Positions 48,076 through 60,028 of a DNA stretch of 64,000 bases are shown one piece after another. The stretch's first letter is position 1; each line of letters opens with the position of its first letter. The translations under genes and the position numbers were made by a program. The DNA lies in NCBI RefSeq assembly GCF_963583255.1, contig NC_084818.1:12960222-13024221 (forward strand), in the 5' to 3' direction. Under the pieces are notes generated by a model. The model saw only the letters and a program-made list of their open reading frames with translations. It was not told the DNA's origin and did not search any database. This DNA is from Pyrus communis. Taxonomy: Eukaryota > Streptophyta > Magnoliopsida > Rosales > Rosaceae.

Positions 48076-49299
48076 ATCTCAAATTATATTATTTAGTTTT
48101 CTTAAATATGCTATAATTGAACGTATGTGATGCCATATCTTACCTCTAGAAATAATAAGGTCTTATACCTTACTGTTTTGTTATATTTCTCTGCATTTGC
48201 AACCCATGGAATGTTCTTACTCGTGTTATTTCTGCTCATTATAAGTGTCTGCACATAGTGTATAGCCTTTTTATTAGTCTTTCTTTTTAAGCAACAATAC
48301 TTAGCTACTAAAAAATGAGTAAGAACTCATACTTAAAATTCTTTGTGTTCGAATCACAGAGTTTTTGCTTATGATCAGAACCGTTCATATTATGATTCAC
48401 TTTGTAAATATTACATTTGCAAAACATGAATTATAACTAAGGTCATTTGGTCAATCTATTGTAACAAATACATAGATGGTTCGTAATACTTTTATCAATT
48501 CTGTTAATCTATTTTTATACATAACTAAATGACCTTAGTTTTAATTGATTTTTTTGCTGAAACAATTTTTATAGAATGATTTATAATAAGAATGATTTTT
48601 TATTATAAATACGAAGTTCTATGATTAACAATAAACAATTTTAAATACAAATTCTTACTCATTTTATGAATAATCAAGTATTATTTTTTTTTATGTCGCC
48701 CACCACATCCATCGAAGATATACTCAAAAATGAAAATGCCTTTTATGTTTTTTTCTTCATTTCATTTCCAATTTTCAAATAAAATTAAATAAAAAATTTA
48801 AGGGACATAGAATAAGCAATTGTGTCATACAAATCTGCAAAAATCATTTCATATTCAAATTCATTCAAATGGGTTCTAAATCTGCAACGATGCCAAGGGC
48901 TATATGTGTAATTCCACCCACTATGTCATTTTCAAAACAACTATCACCCTCACACGTGTGACCTCTTTGAATGGCAAAAAGGGAATGGATCCCCTCCTGA
49001 ACTTGCTGAACAAATCACATGAGCTGCTAAATTTTGATACAACGATTACGATCAGAGAATTTATGTAAAAATTATAATAATTATAATTGTTAGGATCCGT
49101 TTCCTCACAAAAAAATCACCTTGAAATGTCACAAAACCCCAGCTCACACGTGGAAAAGATTCACATCGGAAACGTAAAACAATTCGAATAATAAAAAGAG
49201 AACATTCAAAATTTACCAATGCCCAACGGTCGGATTTTCTGCTTCACTCGCAATCGTAGCCGTCGAGTCTTCAATCTTGCTCGACATTTAAGGCCAGCT
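48076..49299. other. AT-rich upstream region of the armadillo gene
   Basis: No gene is seen. AACTAAGGTCATTTGG near 48435 and CTAAATGACCTTAGTT near 48524 are inverted, suggesting a worn MITE of about 105 bp. The promoter of the armadillo gene should lie in the last few hundred bases, but no TATA box stands out. Confidence 0.4.
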
Positions 49300-49432
49300 G
49301 CCCAAACTTAAGCACGCATTTTCTCTCTCGACAGAGAATGCGCAGTAAAAGATACTTTCTTTTTCAATTTTATTTTCTTCCATATTAGAGAGAGAGAGAC
49401 AGTGACATTTTGTCATTTCATTTGCTTCCTTT

Positions 49433-49469
<37 letters not shown>

Positions 49470-51190
49470 TTTGAATGTGGATTTGATTTTGTTTGTATAA
49501 ATATTCACCTGTTGTCTGGTTGTGTTGGAAAAACAAAAAAAAGTTCAAAAATTTGAAGTGGGTCGAGTTTGAAATCGAGCTAGCTGCTTCTGCCGCTGGT
49601 TTTTAAAAATTGGGTTTCGAGCGTTTCCTCCTGTTTCTCTAATTGCAACCAGAAATTGTTTCTGGGTTGTTTCTGAAACTGCCACTTGAATGTGAGTGAC
49701 TGAGATGCAGAGAGAGAGAAAGAGAGAGAGATTAAATCCAGTTGCTTTGAGGATTTTGGCAGCATTTCTGAGTTGGGTTTTGTAATTTAGAGAGAGAGAG
49801 AGGAGGAGGGTTTTAGAGAGAGGGGGGGGGGGTTTGAAGGTAAATTGATCTGGGCTCTGCTGAAGTTGATCACAGAGAAACTGGGAGGTTTGAAGTGCAA
49901 GCTATAGTGGGTTGCTTTCTGAGGAAAAAAAGAGAGGACAAGCTTCTGTTTTCTGAGTCTTAAAGGTTAGTTCTTTAAATTCTCCACTTCAGATGTAAAA
50001 GAAGAAAAGTTTCATCCCTTTTACACTTTCTGGAATTTATCATATTTACTAATTACATGTAATTCTGGGAATCATTGCTTTCCTTTTGTGTTGCAGTAAC
50101 AAAAGGGACTGATAGCGAGAGAGAGAGAGAGAGAGAGGGAGGGAGAAGAGGGCATTTGTCTCATCAGTTGTGGCTGTCAATGGTGGAAGCCTTTGGATTA
50201 TAATCAAAGTCAATTTAAATTGAGGTATTTGTTTGATGATTTTTTCTTTGAATTTTCTTGAAAGTAGTTTGTGGGGTTTGGTCCGTCCATCTAGCTGAAG
50301 TTTTAGACACACTCTATTTGTACAACGTGGGATAGATAGAGACTTGAACCTTCTCTTCAAAGTAAAGCCTCTCTCTCTCTCTCTCTCTCTCTCTACCCCC
50401 ACCTAGCTTCATTTATGAGTAAAAATGGTAACCAAGCCAAGAATCCCTACTTTCCCATTCTCCTTCCATAAAATCGTGACCCTTGAATATCGATCAAGGC
50501 TCGTTATAATTTTTTACAAAGCGATATTCTACTTTAATCTAATTTAATCGGTAGAAAGATAGATTCGAACAAAGGATCAAGATCAAGTTTTCTCTTGATT
50601 GATCTTGATCGTGGTTGAAAAGTAAAGTTGTAGCTTTAAGTTTCACTCACCAATATACCCGTCTTTAGTCACATATATTTCCCTCATAACATCTACTAGA
50701 AGAGAAGACTGATTTGATTTCACTCACCAACTTTAGGCCCTCTTAATTGGACGGCACTGCTTTCTGCTTATTAGCATTTAAAAGCAAACTTTTATAATAT
50801 TAGAAGTTTTTAATGGTCATTAAAAATTAATTTTTTTTAGGATTTAATCTTGGTTTGGGTCATTTAATGATGGCTTGCCAACAGTATGTCCTTGGGCATC
50901 TTTTAGGTAATTTCCCATATGGTTGGTCGAATATTGTTTTCAGCAAAGCAAGCTTGCTGTGATCATATAAGATTCTCGAAGCTATTGATGTCGCCCTATT
51001 TGTTTTTATTTACATCTAATAATATTATCGCATAATTTATATTTTTATGATTGCAACTGCTCCACTGCCTTTTAGTTTTATATGCACTTATCTTTACTTT
51101 GCATCTTCTTATTTGTTAGCATTCTAACAACCCTGTGTTTTCTTCCAAGGTTCAGTTGCTTGAGTTCTCGTATCCAATTTGATTGAGATC
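49300..51190 (+). other. 5' leader of the armadillo gene, two introns
   Basis: A long GA-rich leader exon ends at 49965 (TTAAAG before GTTAGT). A second non-coding exon, 50097-50224, is bordered by TTGCAG and GTATTT. The third starts near 51150 after TTCCAAG and contains the start codon. (GA)n tracts at about 49435-49464, 49710-49730 and 50118-50136, and a (CT)n tract at 50371-50393, are typical targets of GAGA-binding BPC factors in plants. A further GA run and G8 precede 49840. Confidence 0.65.
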
Positions 51191-52873
51191 ATGGTGGAAG
51201 AAGGCGGCAATGAGGTTTCGATCTATACACGATCAGCAGAAGAATGGTTGTTACATGCTCGGGAGCTTGTTCCATTGGCACTGAACAAGGCAAGAGAGGT
51301 TAAGGGGTTTCCGGGTCGATGGAAGATGATCATTTCGAAGTTGGAGCAGATCCCTTCGCGTTTGTCGGATTTGTCTAGCCATCCGTGCTTCTCCAAGAAT
51401 GCTCTTTGTAAGGAGCAATTGCAGTCGGTATCTGAGACGTTGAAGGAGGTTATTGAATTGGCAGAGTTTTGTGTGGGGGAGAAACACGAAGGAAAACTTC
51501 GGATGCAGAGCAATCTGGATGCATTGTCTGGGAAACTAGATTTGAATTTGCGGGATTGCGGGCTATTGATCAAGACCGGGGTGCTTGGTGAGGCTACTTT
51601 GCCTTTACCAATGGCCGGTTCCTCAAGTGAGCCGGAGGCTGCTGCCAATGGGAACATAAGGGAGCTGCTTGCGCGGCTTCAGATTGGTCACTTGGAGGCA
51701 AAACACAGGGCTCTCGACAGTCTCGTAGGGGTCATGAAAGATGATGAAAAGAATGTGCTGTCAGTTATGAGTCGTAGTAACATTGCTGCTTTAGTTCAGC
51801 TGCTCACTGCAACATCTCCTCGGATCCGAGAGAAGACTGTGACTCTAATTTGCTCACTTGCAGAATCTGGAAGCTGCGAAAATTGGCTTGTTTCTGAAGG
51901 TGTTTTGCCACCTCTGATAAGGCTTGTTGAGTCTGGCAGTGCAGTAGGGAAAGAGAAGGCTACAATTTCGCTTCAGAGGTTGTCAATGTCTGCTGAGGCA
52001 GCACGTGCAATTGTTGGGCATGGAGGGGTTCGTCCACTGGTTGAGATCTGCCAAACTGGTGATTCTGTTTCTCAGGCTGCTTCTGCTAGCACTTTGAAGA
52101 ACATATCAGCTGTCCCTGAGGTTCGACAGACTCTAGCTGAGGAAGGCATTGTAAAAGTTATGATCAATCTCCTTGATTGCGGAATTTTATTGGGTTCAAA
52201 AGAATATGCAGCAGAATGCTTACAGAATCTCACTGCAAGCAATGACAATCTCCGAAGGTCTGTAATATCAGAAGGTGGAATTCGGAGCCTGATGGCTTAT
52301 CTTGCTGGCCCGTTGCCACAAGAATCCGCAGTTGGGGCATTGAGGAATTTGGTTGGTTCGGTTTCTATGGAGGTCTTGGTTTCTCTTGGTTTCCTTCCAC
52401 GCATAGTTCACGTGCTTAAATCTGGTTCACTGGGGGCACAGCAGGCTGCTGCATCGGCAATTTGCAGGGTTTGCAGCTCAACAGAGATGAAAAAATTGAT
52501 CGGTGAAGTGGGGTGCATTCCTCTCCTCCTCAAGATGCTCGATGCTAAATCAAACAGTGCAAGAGAGGTTGCTGCACAGGCAGTTTCGAGTCTGATGACC
52601 TTTTCGCACAATTGCAGAGAAGTGAAAAGGGATGACAAAAGTGTGCCAAGTCTAGTCCAACTGCTTGACCCTAGTCCCCAAAACACAGCCAAAAAATACG
52701 CAGTTTGTTGCCTTGGATTACTGTGTTCGAGTAAGAAATGCAAGAAGCTGATGGTCTCATATGGAGCAATCGGGTACCTCAAGAAGCTTACCGAGATGGA
52801 CATCCCTGGAGCGAAGAAGCTACTCGAACGGCTGGAAAGAGGGAAGTTGAGAAGTTTCTTCACAAGAAAATAG
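51191..52873 (+). CDS. armadillo-repeat protein, 560 residues
   Basis: An uninterrupted frame runs from ATG 51191 to TAG 52871-52873. Codons upstream of this ATG in the same frame give no other ATG before the splice site. Residues 1-140 form a helical N-terminal domain with EEWLLHARELVPLALNKARE, KGFPGRWKMIISKLEQIPSR and LSSHPCFSKNALCKEQL, the conserved start of a plant family resembling Arabidopsis At1g01830 and At2g45720. From about 155 to 550, roughly nine armadillo repeats follow, with units such as EGVLPPLIRLVESGSAVGKE, HGGVRPLVEICQTGD and EVGCIPLLLKMLDAKSNSA. The tail is basic (RGKLRSFFTRK). Armadillo repeats build a superhelix that binds partner proteins. No U-box or F-box is present, and the cellular role is unknown. 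Codon use and length look normal. Confidence 0.95.
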   Translation: MVEEGGNEVSIYTRSAEEWLLHARELVPLALNKAREVKGFPGRWKMIISKLEQIPSRLSDLSSHPCFSKNALCKEQLQSVSETLKEVIELAEFCVGEKHEGKLRMQSNLDALSGKLDLNLRDCGLLIKTGVLGEATLPLPMAGSSSEPEAAANGNIRELLARLQIGHLEAKHRALDSLVGVMKDDEKNVLSVMSRSNIAALVQLLTATSPRIREKTVTLICSLAESGSCENWLVSEGVLPPLIRLVESGSAVGKEKATISLQRLSMSAEAARAIVGHGGVRPLVEICQTGDSVSQAASASTLKNISAVPEVRQTLAEEGIVKVMINLLDCGILLGSKEYAAECLQNLTASNDNLRRSVISEGGIRSLMAYLAGPLPQESAVGALRNLVGSVSMEVLVSLGFLPRIVHVLKSGSLGAQQAAASAICRVCSSTEMKKLIGEVGCIPLLLKMLDAKSNSAREVAAQAVSSLMTFSHNCREVKRDDKSVPSLVQLLDPSPQNTAKKYAVCCLGLLCSSKKCKKLMVSYGAIGYLKKLTEMDIPGAKKLLERLERGKLRSFFTRK

Positions 52874-54120
52874 AGTAAGAAATGCGAAGTGTACTTTCGG
52901 TAAGCTTTGTGAAGCTTTTGATGTCTGATGCAGTAGCTGTTTCATGGTCTATATGAAACGATGTAATCTATGTTATGTATGTTCTGTTATTTATAAGGTT
53001 TATGAAAATATAAAATCTCTGTAGTTCTAATATGTTTTTCTCCTCTGCTATCTGGTGCAATTTCTGGGATGCCATAACAATTTTAGCCCTTATATCAAAG
53101 CTTCCCTCTCGTCGCTTCACGAGCGATTCTTAGATATCATCGGTTGCAAATCATGTCTCTTTCTCTGATCAAGTGACATGGTTGTTACAACCCGTGAAAG
53201 GGAAAATTTTGTCTCTCGCCACCTATCGATTGATCAATATAAATGGTGCAAGCTGTACAAGTTTCTTATTATGGCATACATTAACCTCAACATTTACATT
53301 TCGCATCAGTCCATCTGTATATAACTAATATTTATGTTGTGTTTTGGAAGGTCGACTATCCTCACAGTTTAGCAAATCCTGCTATATTTCTGATAGTTTT
53401 CTTTCATTTTTCCATCTCCACCAATCCAAATTGATTCCAAAGAAGCAGACCAACACGCTTCTGATAATTAGTCAAATTGCCCAATAATTTAATCTCATTA
53501 GAACTGCATATGCATTTGGGTGCCTCATTGATTGGTCCAGAGCTAATCTATTGCTTTTCCAAAATCTACTTTCCAATGAACACTTTTGCTGAGAAGCATG
53601 TTTTAGGGACATGCTTCAAATCAAGTGCTAGGCGTTGAGAGTATGAACCATGCATCGGAGAAAAAGTAATGTCTAATAATTTATATAATCACGAACACCT
53701 TTCTCCTATTACCAATTAGTTTTAGAGTAGTTCATATTATATTACTACATAATTACACTTGTATATTTTCCCGGTATATTTTCGCGGAGAATGAAAATTT
53801 GCATTGCAACCCGTTATAAGTTTTGACCCGTTTATGTCAAACGCTACTGAAAATACTTTTAACACTCGGACTAGTTTATAATGAAGTTGTTACTTAATTT
53901 TATTGTTGAACTTTATTGTCAATTTCCAATTTTAGTAGTTAAAGAATGCTGCCAAAGATCCTATCCACTGAAGCTTATTAGAGGTAAAAGATAAACTCCA
54001 AAATCTAACTCTAAGTTTTAGTTGTGGTTGCATCGCATGCACAGAAAATAGGAGAGAAACATATATGACATCATGGAAGATGTGCCCCATCATTATTTGC
54101 ATCATGCTAGCGCAACTTCA

Positions 54121-54344
54121 GGGATGAGGATCCCATCCGGATCCAAATGGTGGGGATCCTAGGAATCCTCATATCCTACCCGTTCATCGTATATAATATG
54201 ATCAGTTTTCGTCAGGTATTATTTGTGTTTAATTTTAAATAATAAAATTCAAATGATTGCTAACCGCACAATATACAATGAATGGTTAGGATATGAGGAT
54301 CTCTAAGATTCTCCCCATTTGGATCCGGATGGGATCCTCATCCC
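54121..54344. mobile_element. 224-bp MITE in duplication unit 1
   Basis: Inverted ends GGGATGAGGATCCCATCC and GGATGGGATCCTCATCCC. AACTTCA flanks both sides (54114-54120 and 54345-54351); counting one more base gives CAACTTCA, an 8-bp hAT-like duplication. Unit 2 preserves the empty site near 57448. Its core GTTTTCGTCAGGTATTATTT relates it to copies at 27268 and 35430. Confidence 0.85.
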
Positions 54345-54517
54345 AACTTCAACATCTGATTTTGTTTTGGAAAATAATTTTGAGCAACCTGATTTTATTT
54401 ATTTTAGGGTTTCTAAACTATAAGAGGATGTCCCTTTGTTTTATGTTATTTTGTACAACATTTTCACACTGAGTTGAGGAGCGAAGAAATTGTTTATGAA
54501 ATGCATTGCAAATCTAA

Positions 54518-54631
54518 GGTTTGAAAAAGGCGCTAGGTGCTAGTTGGGTGGCGAACAGGAGTCTAGCGCTTATTAATTTTAATTAATTTCATTATATAAC
54601 ATATAAATAAATGTCTACTTATACTTAAAAA

Positions 54632-54662
<31 letters not shown>

Positions 54663-54972
54663 TACATAACTGTACTGAGATATATAAATTGCCAAATAGA
54701 ATGAGATATAGATTATAAAATATTAAAACATATTGAAAACATGGGGAACAAAATATAATGAGTATTCATCCAAGTATTAAACAAGTCTCTTACAATTTAT
54801 TGAAAAATAAAATGCAAAATGAAAGTTATCTATTTTCTGTTTAAGTGAGTCAAGACCAAGTGGTTAGGCGGGTGCCTAAGTAAGTCTAAGTGCCCTTTCT
54901 TAATTTTTAAACGCCTAAGGTTTAATGAGGCTAGACTTAGGCATCGTTAGGCGGGAATTTTTAGAACAATGT
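54518..54972. mobile_element. MULE-like element with 9-bp target duplication
   Basis: CAAATCTAA flanks both sides exactly (54509-54517 and 54973-54981); 9 bp is typical of Mutator-like elements. The ends GGTTTGAAAAAGGCGCTAGG and the complement GTTCTAAAAATTCCCGCC are imperfect inverted repeats. The middle has a (TA)n(CA)n microsatellite at about 54631-54664. Unit 2 shows the empty site (near 57632). A relative lies in the SR gene. Confidence 0.8.
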
Positions 54973-55721
54973 CAAATCTAATATACCTAGCTACAATGTT
55001 CTGAGAAGGAGAAACAAATAATAATTTGGAAGAAATGCAAGTACTTTTTGTAAGCTTTGTGAAGTTTCTGAAATAGCAGCTGTTTCATGGTCTATATGAA
55101 ACTATGTAGTTTATGATATGAACAAGAATGCGCAAGCCCGGTGTAATCTATGTTATGTATGTTCTATTATTTATAAGGTTTATGAAAATATAAAGTCTCT
55201 GTAATTCTATTAAGTTTTTCTTCTCTGCTATCTGGTGCAATTTCTGGGATGCCATAACAATTTTAACCTTACAAGCTTCCCTCCTCGTCGCTCCATGAGC
55301 GATTCTCAGATGTCATTGGTTGTAAGTCGTCTCTTTGTCTGATCAAATGACACGGTTGTTACTTGCCACCTATCGAATGATCGAATTAAATGGTGCAAGC
55401 TGTACAAATTTCTTATTATGACATACATTAGCCTCAACATTTACATTTTACATCAGTCCATCTGTATATTTATGTTGTGTTTTGGAAGGTCGACTATCCT
55501 CACGGTTCAGCAAATGCTGCTATATTTCTGACAGTTTACTTTCAGTTTTCCACCACCACTAATCCAAATTGAATCCGAAGCAGCAGGCCAACACACTTCT
55601 GATAATTGGTTAAATTGCCCAATTATTTAATCTCATTAGAACTGCATTTGTATTTGGGTGCTTCACTGACTGGACCAGTGCTAATATTGCTTTTCCAAAA
55701 TCAACTTTTCAATTAGCATTT

Positions 55722-56907
55722 TGTCACGCCCCGGACTTGGGATCAGTAGATAATCCAAATTCAAGATGTGAGCTAAATTAAAAAGAAACTAAAACGAGAT
55801 GAAAATAAAAATAAAAAAAAATTCCTCTTATATAATTACCAAGAATTTATTACAAGGCTACAAGGAATAATAAAATTCCTATTCTTACAATGATAAAAGA
55901 AAATTCCGAAGTCTCCTATCTAATTTGATCTCATCACGTCTACCCTTTTCAGTTGCCTAGTTTGTATGCTTGCAAAATTTAGTTAGGGTGAGCTTAAAAA
56001 GCTTAGTAGGACTGAAACCTTCATATACATATAGCTGACAAATTTCAATTATCAAAGTAGTTAAATATACGTACGAAATAATATGCATGAAAGCAATACA
56101 AAACACCTTCTCCACTCCCGTTAATTTGTATAATTAAACAACAAAACCTGTATGTCCCATACCATGCATTTTACTACTATAATGGTGATCTAGAATACTC
56201 AACTACTAACTATATGAACTAACTGCCTTCTGAAACCTCTCTTTTGTTAATTGTCTTGCCTAATTCTTCATCACCAGTCCTAAATTACCGAATAAAGATC
56301 ATGTACACTTTAAGTTAACCTGAGACCTGACCAAGAGTTGAGCCGCTTTAACTACACAAAAACCCTAGTCACTACCATAATTCCAAACTCCCCTTCTCAA
56401 ATAAACCAACAACCATTTCCTACACATGAGTAGCTGATAAGTATCCAATTCATTCCTTACATAACAAACATAATTAAGTAATCATCCAGAAAACATCATT
56501 GGAATCCAATTCACATTCAGAATTGGCACTCACATCCAAATAATATATCAAACAATATTCAGATGTAATATTAATATAAATAATCGTAAAATAGTAATAA
56601 GAAGGTTTCCAAGTGAGTGATGAGTGCCATTCAACACATTTCTTCAACTCTTACATTCCAATGAAGAAGGAAGAGAGAGGTCAATCTAACTCAAAATTGG
56701 ATTAACATTCAATTATTATAATTTTTTTGTTGTCAAACAATAAATTTTGTTGCAAAGAGTAAGGAGCAAGGGCCAACATACATAGATACATTATAAACTT
56801 ATATGCATACAAAGCAACTAAAAGAATCTCAATAATTAAAAATTCTGTATTTTATATGAAAATAACTTTGAAATAAATATGTAGGTTTTTAAATACAGGT
56901 CTTCACA
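55722..56907 (+). mobile_element. solo LTR, 1186 bp, in duplication unit 2
   Basis: It runs from TGTCACGCCCCGGACTTGG to GTCTTCACA. Flanks CATTT (55717-55721) and CACTT (56908-56912) are a one-mismatch 5-bp duplication. Unit 1 shows the uninterrupted site at about 53582. No coding region or second LTR is present. Confidence 0.8.
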
Positions 56908-57702
56908 CACTTTTACTAAGAAGCATGTTTTAGGGACATTCTTCAAATCAAATGCTAAGCGTTGAGAGTATGAATTTTCTAATAATTTAAAAATCACAAA
57001 CATCTTCCTCATGTTGCCATTTAGTTTTAGAATAGATGCTCACATTATAATACTACAGAAATACAATTGTACATCTTTCTAGAGAACGAAAATTTGCATT
57101 GCAACCCGATAAATGTTTTTGAACTGTCTGTTAAACGCTACTGAAAATGCTTTTAACAATCGGCTAGTTTATAAAGAAGTTGTTCCTTAACTTAATTTTG
57201 TAGTTGAACTTTATACTCAATTTCCAATTCTAGTAGTTAAGAATTCTGCCAAATATCAGCTTATTAGTGGGAAAACATAGACTCCAAAATTTGTCTCTGA
57301 GGTTTTAGTTGTGGTTGCATCTTGCATGCACATAAAAGATGAGAGAAACAAACATGACATCTTGGAAGACATGGTTTGTTATATTTGATAACTAAAGTGC
57401 CCCCAACGGGCCAACCCCATCATTATTTGCATCATGCTATCACAACTACTTCAGCATCTGATTATATTTTGGAAAATAATTTTGAGCAACCTGATTTTAT
57501 TTATTTATGTAATTATTTATTTTAGGATTTCTAAAGTATCAAGAGGATGTTCCCTTGTTTAGTTGTTTATGTTATTTTCTACATTTTCGAATTGAGTTGA
57601 GGAGAGAATAAATTGTTTATGAAATGCATCTCAAATCTAATATGCCTAGCTACAATGTTATTAAAAGAGAAACAAATAATAATCATTTGATTATCTTATC
57701 TA

Positions 57703-58078
57703 TGTTGCAGTCCTATTAGATTAGGAATGTGATTGTGTAAATGTTGATGTATCTAGGGATACCTTGGAATATTCCTTAGGGTTAGATATTATTATATTAG
57801 AGTTGTAATCCTAGTAGGGCAATAATTTAACCTTTCCTACTACTATAAATAAAGGCATAATAGGGTAACATAACACACACTTCACAAACACGTATCTTGC
57901 TGTCGGCCCCTCTCTCTAGCCCTAAATATAGTTCAGTAAATTAAGCCTACAACAATATAAACTATTATTTAATAATGACATAATGGGATGATATAACACA
58001 CAATTCACAAACACATATCTTGCCACCGGCCCCCTCTCTCTAACCCTAAATATAGTTCAGTAAATTAGGCATACAACA
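57703..58078 (+). mobile_element. small solo LTR with internal partial duplication
   Basis: It begins TGTTGCAGTCC and ends CATACAACA. ATCTA flanks both sides (57698-57702 and 58079-58083). The last about 115 bp are a second, diverged copy of the preceding stretch: both contain TCACAAACAC and CCCTAAATATAGTTCAGTAA, and both end ACAACA. A plant-like TATA (CTATAAATAAAGG) stands near 57843. Copia-like short LTR or TRIM; no ORF. Confidence 0.8.
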
Positions 58079-58083
58079 ATCTA

Positions 58084-60023
58084 TACTATTATTAAGAGAA
58101 AGTTCTTAGTCTTTATTATGTTTATGTTCAAACTTACGTAACTTTTGGGATTTTAAATTTGACAGTTTGGTGTCATTGTTCTCTTCATTCCTACACGTTT
58201 GGTGCCCCCTAGAAGGCAGAACGAAACTGAAAAAACAAAAAACAAAGTGAAACAATAACCAAACTTAGGGAAATTGCCAAATTTTTCTCTTTCATAAAAG
58301 ATTTATGGTTAAGAATACGGGGTGGAGAACTACTGCAAAAAATAAAAGAGGTATTGGCCAATTTATTCTCCCCCCCCCCCCAACCACACAGGAACTTATA
58401 AGAAGCTACTACAAGTTTTCATCCTGAACTTTAATTTTAGTCGACTAGTTCCTGAACTTTTATAATTGGCCAATTTCTCCTGAATTTTATTTTAGCCGAT
58501 TGCCCCTCTTAACTTTTATAATTGGCCAATTTCTCGCCTGAATTTTAACTTTCCCTCTAAACCCTAAAACTCAAATAAAAAGTGTATGAAGTGAACTAGT
58601 GGAAGAGAAGAAGAAGAAGAAAAAAAAAAATATATGGTGTCCATAGTAAGGGTAAAATTACCTTTTGCAATTATAAAACTAAATCTTAGTAGCAAAATTG
58701 GCCAATTATAAAAGTTCAGGTCGTAATCGACTAAAGTTAAAATTTTAGGGAGAAATTGGTCAATTACAAAAGTAAATGGTAAAATTAAAATTCATGGGAA
58801 AAATTGATAGCTTTTTACAAATTTAGAGAAAATATCAGCAAATATCTCAAAATAAAAATGAGGAACCAAAGAAATGAAACTAAGATGGAGAGGAGGAAAT
58901 ACTTCAAAAGGCTGTAATGGAGTTTAATTCCAAGTGTGGTTGCATCCAAACATTCAATGTTCACATGTAGTGCCACAAACGTCCAATGCTCCATCTCAAT
59001 CCATCACCACCAGAACAAGAAAACTAGATAAAGTTTACACAACACAGCAAATAAATTTTTTGATTAAAAAAAATTGCCAAGAAAATTGAAAAACCAATCA
59101 AGCAATCAGAAACCCTTATCTAATACGTATTCTCTCTCTCTCTCTCTCTCTCTCTGCACGAATAACTTTCATTTGTGCTTAATACAATTAAGCATTGAAG
59201 TCCAAAGTTAGATAAAATCATCTCAAATTACAATTAGACATTGAACTTATCATAAATGTATGCTGCTTGCAACTCCTTAAGAGCATTGAGCTCCTGCATT
59301 CAAGATTTCGAGTTCGACTCTTCTTCCTCAATATTGCTCCTCTTTTTTTTGGTCCAATTTGTCAATATTAAATTGCATAAAAAAAATTTATCATAAATAT
59401 GTGTCATCATTGCCAACCACGTCTGTCTGTCGTGCGTAAGACTTCAAATTCAATTAAATAGTGACAAATACAAATAGAATACTAGACAAAAAACTAATTA
59501 CAACATAGATAGTAAGTCAAAAGTTCATTGTTCAATAATAATACATGAGAGACTTTTTTTCAACGTTAGCAATCTTTTCACTTCAATTATCTCGCTCTGC
59601 CTTCTCGACTCTAATTCTCATTCTGCAGTGTTACTTGATGATTGGAATCGTTTACTTTTTAAATCACTCCTTAAAGATCAAGTTTGCAAAAAACCAACCA
59701 AATAAAAAAACATTTAATTGTTCGATTAATTTTGTCAATTCATATTTAGAGTTTAAATGAGAAACAAACTTCTTCTATTTCCTGGATCATAACTATTATA
59801 TGACTAAATGATTCCAATTATTAAGCAACGAAATGAGAAGGAGGACCGAAAATATAGAACCAGGTTCAATCGTCATGTGTGAAATTAGTAGCATTCATTT
59901 TTCTTTTTCAGTAACTGAATGGGTAGGTGGTTAATAACTTTGAATATGAAAGCACATCAATATTTTGGGACCATCCCAATTTCATTTACTTTACCTATAA
60001 ATACAGAATAATTTAAGTTAATA
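58084..60023. other. AT-rich intergenic with a long inverted-repeat element
   Basis: No gene is seen. About 58397-58815 has ends related by inversion: AACTTTTATAATTGGCCAAT at 58454 against ATTGGCCAATTATAAAAGTT at 58698. It is probably a long-TIR MITE. A poly(C) run (58371-58381) borders it. A (CT)n tract lies at about 59131-59153. Near 59310 an isolated GAGTTCGACTC recalls a B-box but without a clear SINE body. Confidence 0.5.
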
Positions 60024-60028
60024 TTTTA

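Larger units (their letters stand above)
52874..57690. repeat. tandem duplication of the downstream region of the armadillo gene
   Basis: Unit 1 is 52874-55027 and unit 2 is about 55028-57690. Both start with AAGAAATGC just after the stop codon of the armadillo gene (unit 1) or its counterpart (unit 2), share CAGCTGTTTCATGGTCTATA-type 3' UTR sequence, and end with GAGAAACAAATAATAAT. Subtracting inserted elements (224 and 455 bp in unit 1, 1186 bp in unit 2), both are about 1.47 kb. No coding sequence was copied. Both units presumably keep polyadenylation signals. Confidence 0.88.
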
